Positions 61,217 through 64,000 of a DNA stretch of 64,000 nucleotides are shown here, in pieces. Made by a program: the position numbers and the translations under genes. Location of the stretch: assembly GCA_016719295.1 (NCBI GenBank), contig JADKAF010000001.1, positions 930,001-994,000 on the forward strand, in the 5' to 3' direction. The DNA is from Planctomycetota bacterium (lineage in GTDB: Bacteria > Planctomycetota > UBA1135 > JADKAF01). The notes below the pieces were generated by a model. It saw nothing but the letters and a program-made list of their open reading frames with translations, made no database searches and had not been told where the DNA came from. Position 1 is the stretch's first letter, and each line of letters begins with the position of its first letter.

Positions 61217-63370
61217 TCAGAAGATCCAGAGCGCGCGAACGGAGGAAGAGAGGCCCTCGGTCGGAGCGAAAGCCTGGCACAAGACGTGGATCCCGACGAG
61301 CGCGGGATCGGCGGGAATGGGAACGGAGCCATGGCCCCCGCCGAGGAGCGCGGCGACGAAGGCGATCGCGGGATCCTGCGGATCCAGCCAGACGCCGAGC
61401 CCTTGCGCCGAGAGATCGAGCGCTTGCGCGCCCACGAACACGAGCGCGAGCGCGACCGGATCCGGCACGGCGAAGCGCAGAGCCCCTCCCGGCGCAGCGG
61501 TGACCGCGGTGAGATCGAGACGCAGGCGCGGGCTGGAGCTGAGAGGCGCCGCGGCGACGACGCCCATATCCACACCGTTCGGCGTTCCGGCGGGAGCCGC
61601 GCCCGAGCTGCGCCCCCACCAGTTGCCGACCGCGCCGACGCCCGGGATACCGGGTCCGAGCGCGATCGCGTTCCCCGCGTTTGCGAGGAACGAGTTGAGT
61701 CCCCAGGCCTGGCTCTGGCCGAGATCGAGCTCGAGCGTCGTCGGCGCGGCGACGCTCGCGCGCACACCCTCGCCGGCCGAGCTCTCGATGCCGGAGCGGC
61801 GCATGCGGAGCACCATCCGTCCCCCGTGCCCCTCTAGCTCGACACCGCGCACCGCGCTGTCGACGAAGCGCACATCGGAGAGCGTGCACTCGAGATCGTG
61901 CCCGCGCACGCCCAGGCCGCTCGCCGAACCGTGGAGCGCGAGACCCCGGCGGCACCCCTCCACGTGCACGGCTTCGCCTTGGAGTCGCACGCGCGAGCCA
62001 TCGCCGGCGCCACCGAGGATCGAGATACCGTCGCGCACGGCGTCCCGCACCTCCAGGATGGCGGCGCGCACCTGGACGTCCTGCCCGACGAGCGCATCGG
62101 AGGCCGTCGCTTCGATGCGAAGTCCGTCGCCACGGCCGTCGAGCAGCGCCACCTCGCGCAGCGAGAGCGAGACGCCGTGGCCGGAGCCGGAGCCCGCTCC
62201 GACCACCACCTGCCCGACATCGCCTCCACGTCCGATCACCACGTCGCGCAGCGAGAGCGAGACGAACGCCCCCGAGCTGCCCGGAGCGGTTCCCCCGACG
62301 GCGAGCACTGCGGCGTGGAGGTCGAGGTAGGACTGATGTCGACGGAGGCTGGCCGAGATGTCGTTGGCACCCGCGCCAGGCAAGGACGCGCCGTAGAGCG
62401 CGACTCCGTAGCTGTTGGCGAGAGTTCCGTTGGCCTCCAGGACCCCGCCCCAGGTCGTGCCGGGGCCGGCTCCGTCGATCAGGATGCCGCAGCCCGCGCT
62501 GGCGCGAATGAAGTTGCGGCGGATCTCGTAGTCGCCGAGAAAGTCATTGCCCCCGGACGCTCCGATCAGCGCGATGCCGTGGAGCATCGGCGCCGTGCTG
62601 CGCACTCCTCCATTGCCCTCGAGCAAGTTGCCTTCGATGGTGAAGCGCGCGTCTTGCAGCGGGCCCGTGCCGGCTTCGAACAGGACGCCTCCGCCGGCGC
62701 AGCGCACGATGCCGTTCTCGAGGATCTGGGCATCCCAGGAGATCCCTGCGCGCGCGCCTGTGCGGATGGAAACGCCGGCGCCGGCGGCGCCTTCGATCCA
62801 GTTCGCCTGCACGAGCAGCCCGTGCATACGCGGCAGCAGCGAGCTCGGTCGGATGCGGATCGCATCCCCGGTGGCGCCGCAGAGATGCCAGCCGTAGATG
62901 CCGGTGTTCGATCCCTCGATGTCGAAGATCGGTGTTCCGGGCGGCAGCCGCGAGCCGTCGATGCGGACCGACGCGATCGCGAGCTGATTGAAGTTGGTCC
63001 CGTCGATGTAGTCGCCGATCGGATCGTCGAGCACCGGCAAGGGAGCTTCCAGCACGATCGGAGCGGGGAAGACCGAGGTGTCGAGGATCAGGGTGTCGAC
63101 CTGGAAGCGACCTGGGTCCTGGATGATCTGGCCCGCCTCCGCCGCGCTGAGCTGCCAGAGCTGCAAGCGATCCGTGGCGACGAGGATGGCCTCGTGCAGC
63201 GAGAGCTTGTCATCGCCCAGCACCCCGGGGCTCCGGGAGTCGTTCACGATCATGATCGAGTGCGCTTCGAGCGCCGTCGGAGCGGCGAGCAGAGCCGCGG
63301 CGGCCAGCAAGGCGCGAGCGACCAGAGCTCCTTGGCCAAGAAGGAGCTGCTGGCGCGATCGTGTGGGCAT
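61217..63370 (-). CDS. secreted right-handed beta-helix protein
   Basis: 717 residues from an ATG at 63370 that opens a signal peptide ending LEAHS near residue 37. An initial domain with IMIVNDSRSPGVLGDDKLSL-like features, as in the CSLREAI family, is followed by ~500 residues of pectate-lyase-type parallel beta-helix coils (GVSIRTGARAGISWDAQI, GGVLFEAG, GNLLEGNGG). The C-terminal ~100 residues hold the module with VPIPADPALVGIHVLCQAF. No enzyme residues can be identified. Such proteins are common at planctomycete cell surfaces. It lies 55 bases upstream of the other secreted protein. Confidence 0.75.
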   Translation of the reverse strand: MPTRSRQQLLLGQGALVARALLAAAALLAAPTALEAHSIMIVNDSRSPGVLGDDKLSLHEAILVATDRLQLWQLSAAEAGQIIQDPGRFQVDTLILDTSVFPAPIVLEAPLPVLDDPIGDYIDGTNFNQLAIASVRIDGSRLPPGTPIFDIEGSNTGIYGWHLCGATGDAIRIRPSSLLPRMHGLLVQANWIEGAAGAGVSIRTGARAGISWDAQILENGIVRCAGGGVLFEAGTGPLQDARFTIEGNLLEGNGGVRSTAPMLHGIALIGASGGNDFLGDYEIRRNFIRASAGCGILIDGAGPGTTWGGVLEANGTLANSYGVALYGASLPGAGANDISASLRRHQSYLDLHAAVLAVGGTAPGSSGAFVSLSLRDVVIGRGGDVGQVVVGAGSGSGHGVSLSLREVALLDGRGDGLRIEATASDALVGQDVQVRAAILEVRDAVRDGISILGGAGDGSRVRLQGEAVHVEGCRRGLALHGSASGLGVRGHDLECTLSDVRFVDSAVRGVELEGHGGRMVLRMRRSGIESSAGEGVRASVAAPTTLELDLGQSQAWGLNSFLANAGNAIALGPGIPGVGAVGNWWGRSSGAAPAGTPNGVDMGVVAAAPLSSSPRLRLDLTAVTAAPGGALRFAVPDPVALALVFVGAQALDLSAQGLGVWLDPQDPAIAFVAALLGGGHGSVPIPADPALVGIHVLCQAFAPTEGLSSSVRALWIF

Positions 63371-63562
63371 CGGGAGGGTGCGCAAGGCAGGCAGGGCAGA
63401 GGAGGAGGAGGCTGCGGTCCCACCCACCTCGTCTTCCGCCGTCCCGAGGACGCGGCCGCGGGGAGCGGTCCTGCCAGTTCATCCTACGACGCCGCCTCGG
63501 CGGCGGCGGTTCCTCTTGCAAAGTCGTGCCTCCCGGGGCGCGACCGAGAGTCGCGGCGGCGC

Positions 63563-64000
63563 TCAGAAGTACTCCCAGAGAACCCGCAGGGTCCAGGCGC
63601 GCTCCCGCGGCGGCAGCGGGATCTCGGCGTAGCGCCGGAGCAAGAGCGGTGCCACTCCGCTCCCTCCGTAGCGCGGCGCCTCCAAGAGGAGCCGCTGACG
63701 CAGCTCGGCCGGGAGATCGGGATCGTCGAGCACCTCTTCCACCAGGAATCGCGCGCCTTCGGAGAGCGGTGCTGCGTAGCGCGGAGCATACGGTCGACGC
63801 GTCTTCGAATCGCCGACCAGGGCGATCATCAGCACGCTCGCCACGCGCGTCTTCGCGGCCGCGCTCTTCGCCGCGCGATACGCATCGACGAGCAACGGCG
63901 CGATGTCGCGACCGAGATCCCCTACGTAGCGCGCGGCGATCTCGCCGGCGGGATGATCGCCCCAAGGATCTTCCCGCGCGAGGAGTGCGACGAGCCTCGG
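63563..64000 (-). CDS. helical-repeat protein, N-terminus outside window
   Basis: The frame is open from the window edge to a stop at 63563, giving the last 145 residues. They form helix pairs of HEAT-like character (LVALLAREDPWGDHPAGEIAARYVGDL-type; SEGARFLVEEVLDDPDLPAELRQRLL) and end LRVLWEYF. Nothing indicates catalysis. The 192-base gap to the beta-helix gene shows no other gene. Confidence 0.6.
   Translation of the reverse strand, partial: PRLVALLAREDPWGDHPAGEIAARYVGDLGRDIAPLLVDAYRAAKSAAAKTRVASVLMIALVGDSKTRRPYAPRYAAPLSEGARFLVEEVLDDPDLPAELRQRLLLEAPRYGGSGVAPLLLRRYAEIPLPPRERAWTLRVLWEYF

Noticed and set aside
1..64000. CRISPR array, insertion sequence or secondary-metabolite cluster
   Set aside because: No regularly spaced repeats, transposase, or PKS/NRPS-type genes are visible; the fab genes form an ordinary primary-metabolism operon.

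Overview
The window is a dense, high-GC stretch of bacterial chromosome with genes on both strands and no phage, transposon, CRISPR or rRNA. The gene set points to a Planctomycetota-type organism, probably an uncultured Pla163/Poly30-like lineage. The clues are a eukaryote-type UDP-HexNAc pyrophosphorylase, secreted proteins sharing a C-terminal module, HEAT-repeat and pseudopilin-like proteins, and many GTG/TTG starts. This placement is an inference from gene content; no 16S gene is present.

Layout. 1-4.6 kb (minus): MetE-like protein, DprE2-like reductase, DprE1-like FAD oxidase and a WD40 protein cut by the window edge. 4.8-13.1 kb: MltA, a secreted thioredoxin-like protein, then enoyl-CoA hydratase/thyA/folA/MFS with overlapping starts, then a cobalamin riboswitch in front of a secreted beta-propeller-like protein. 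13.2-18.7 kb: pseudopilin-like protein, coiled-coil protein, and dxr-rseP-ubiA on the minus strand. 18.8-27.5 kb: secreted esterase-like protein, MFS/spermidine-synthase fusion, TPR-like protein, a frameshifted HEAT protein and two proteins of unknown function. 27.7-30 kb: cvpA, nadA and tRNA-Leu(CAA).

30-39.6 kb (minus) is a lipid and cell-envelope operon: rpmF-plsX-fabH-fabD-fabG-acpP-fabF, a small helical protein, a UDP-HexNAc pyrophosphorylase and ddl. It starts from a TTGACA-type promoter with a leader of about 290 nt. It makes acyl chains and peptidoglycan precursors side by side. 39.6-47.7 kb (minus): a 792-residue unknown protein, recA, thpR, a PfkB sugar kinase, a flippase-like membrane protein and a HEAT lipoprotein. 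47.9-51.4 kb: tmRNA next to smpB, tRNA-Leu(CAG), rsmG, a small HTH gene and tRNA-Trp. 51.6-64 kb: pcnB-type nucleotidyltransferase, SGNH hydrolase, a multi-TM protein, gltX, a HIT protein, a FIST protein, an exported RidA, two secreted repeat proteins and a partial helical-repeat protein.

Six, possibly seven, single-base frameshifts interrupt otherwise well-conserved genes, three of them in homopolymers. This looks more like consensus error in the assembly than gene decay. The most interesting biology is the B12-riboswitch-controlled secreted propeller, a possible functional analogue of the Bacteroides cobalamin-capturing protein BtuG. The exported RidA lipoprotein and the DprE1/DprE2-like pair outside Actinobacteria come next.
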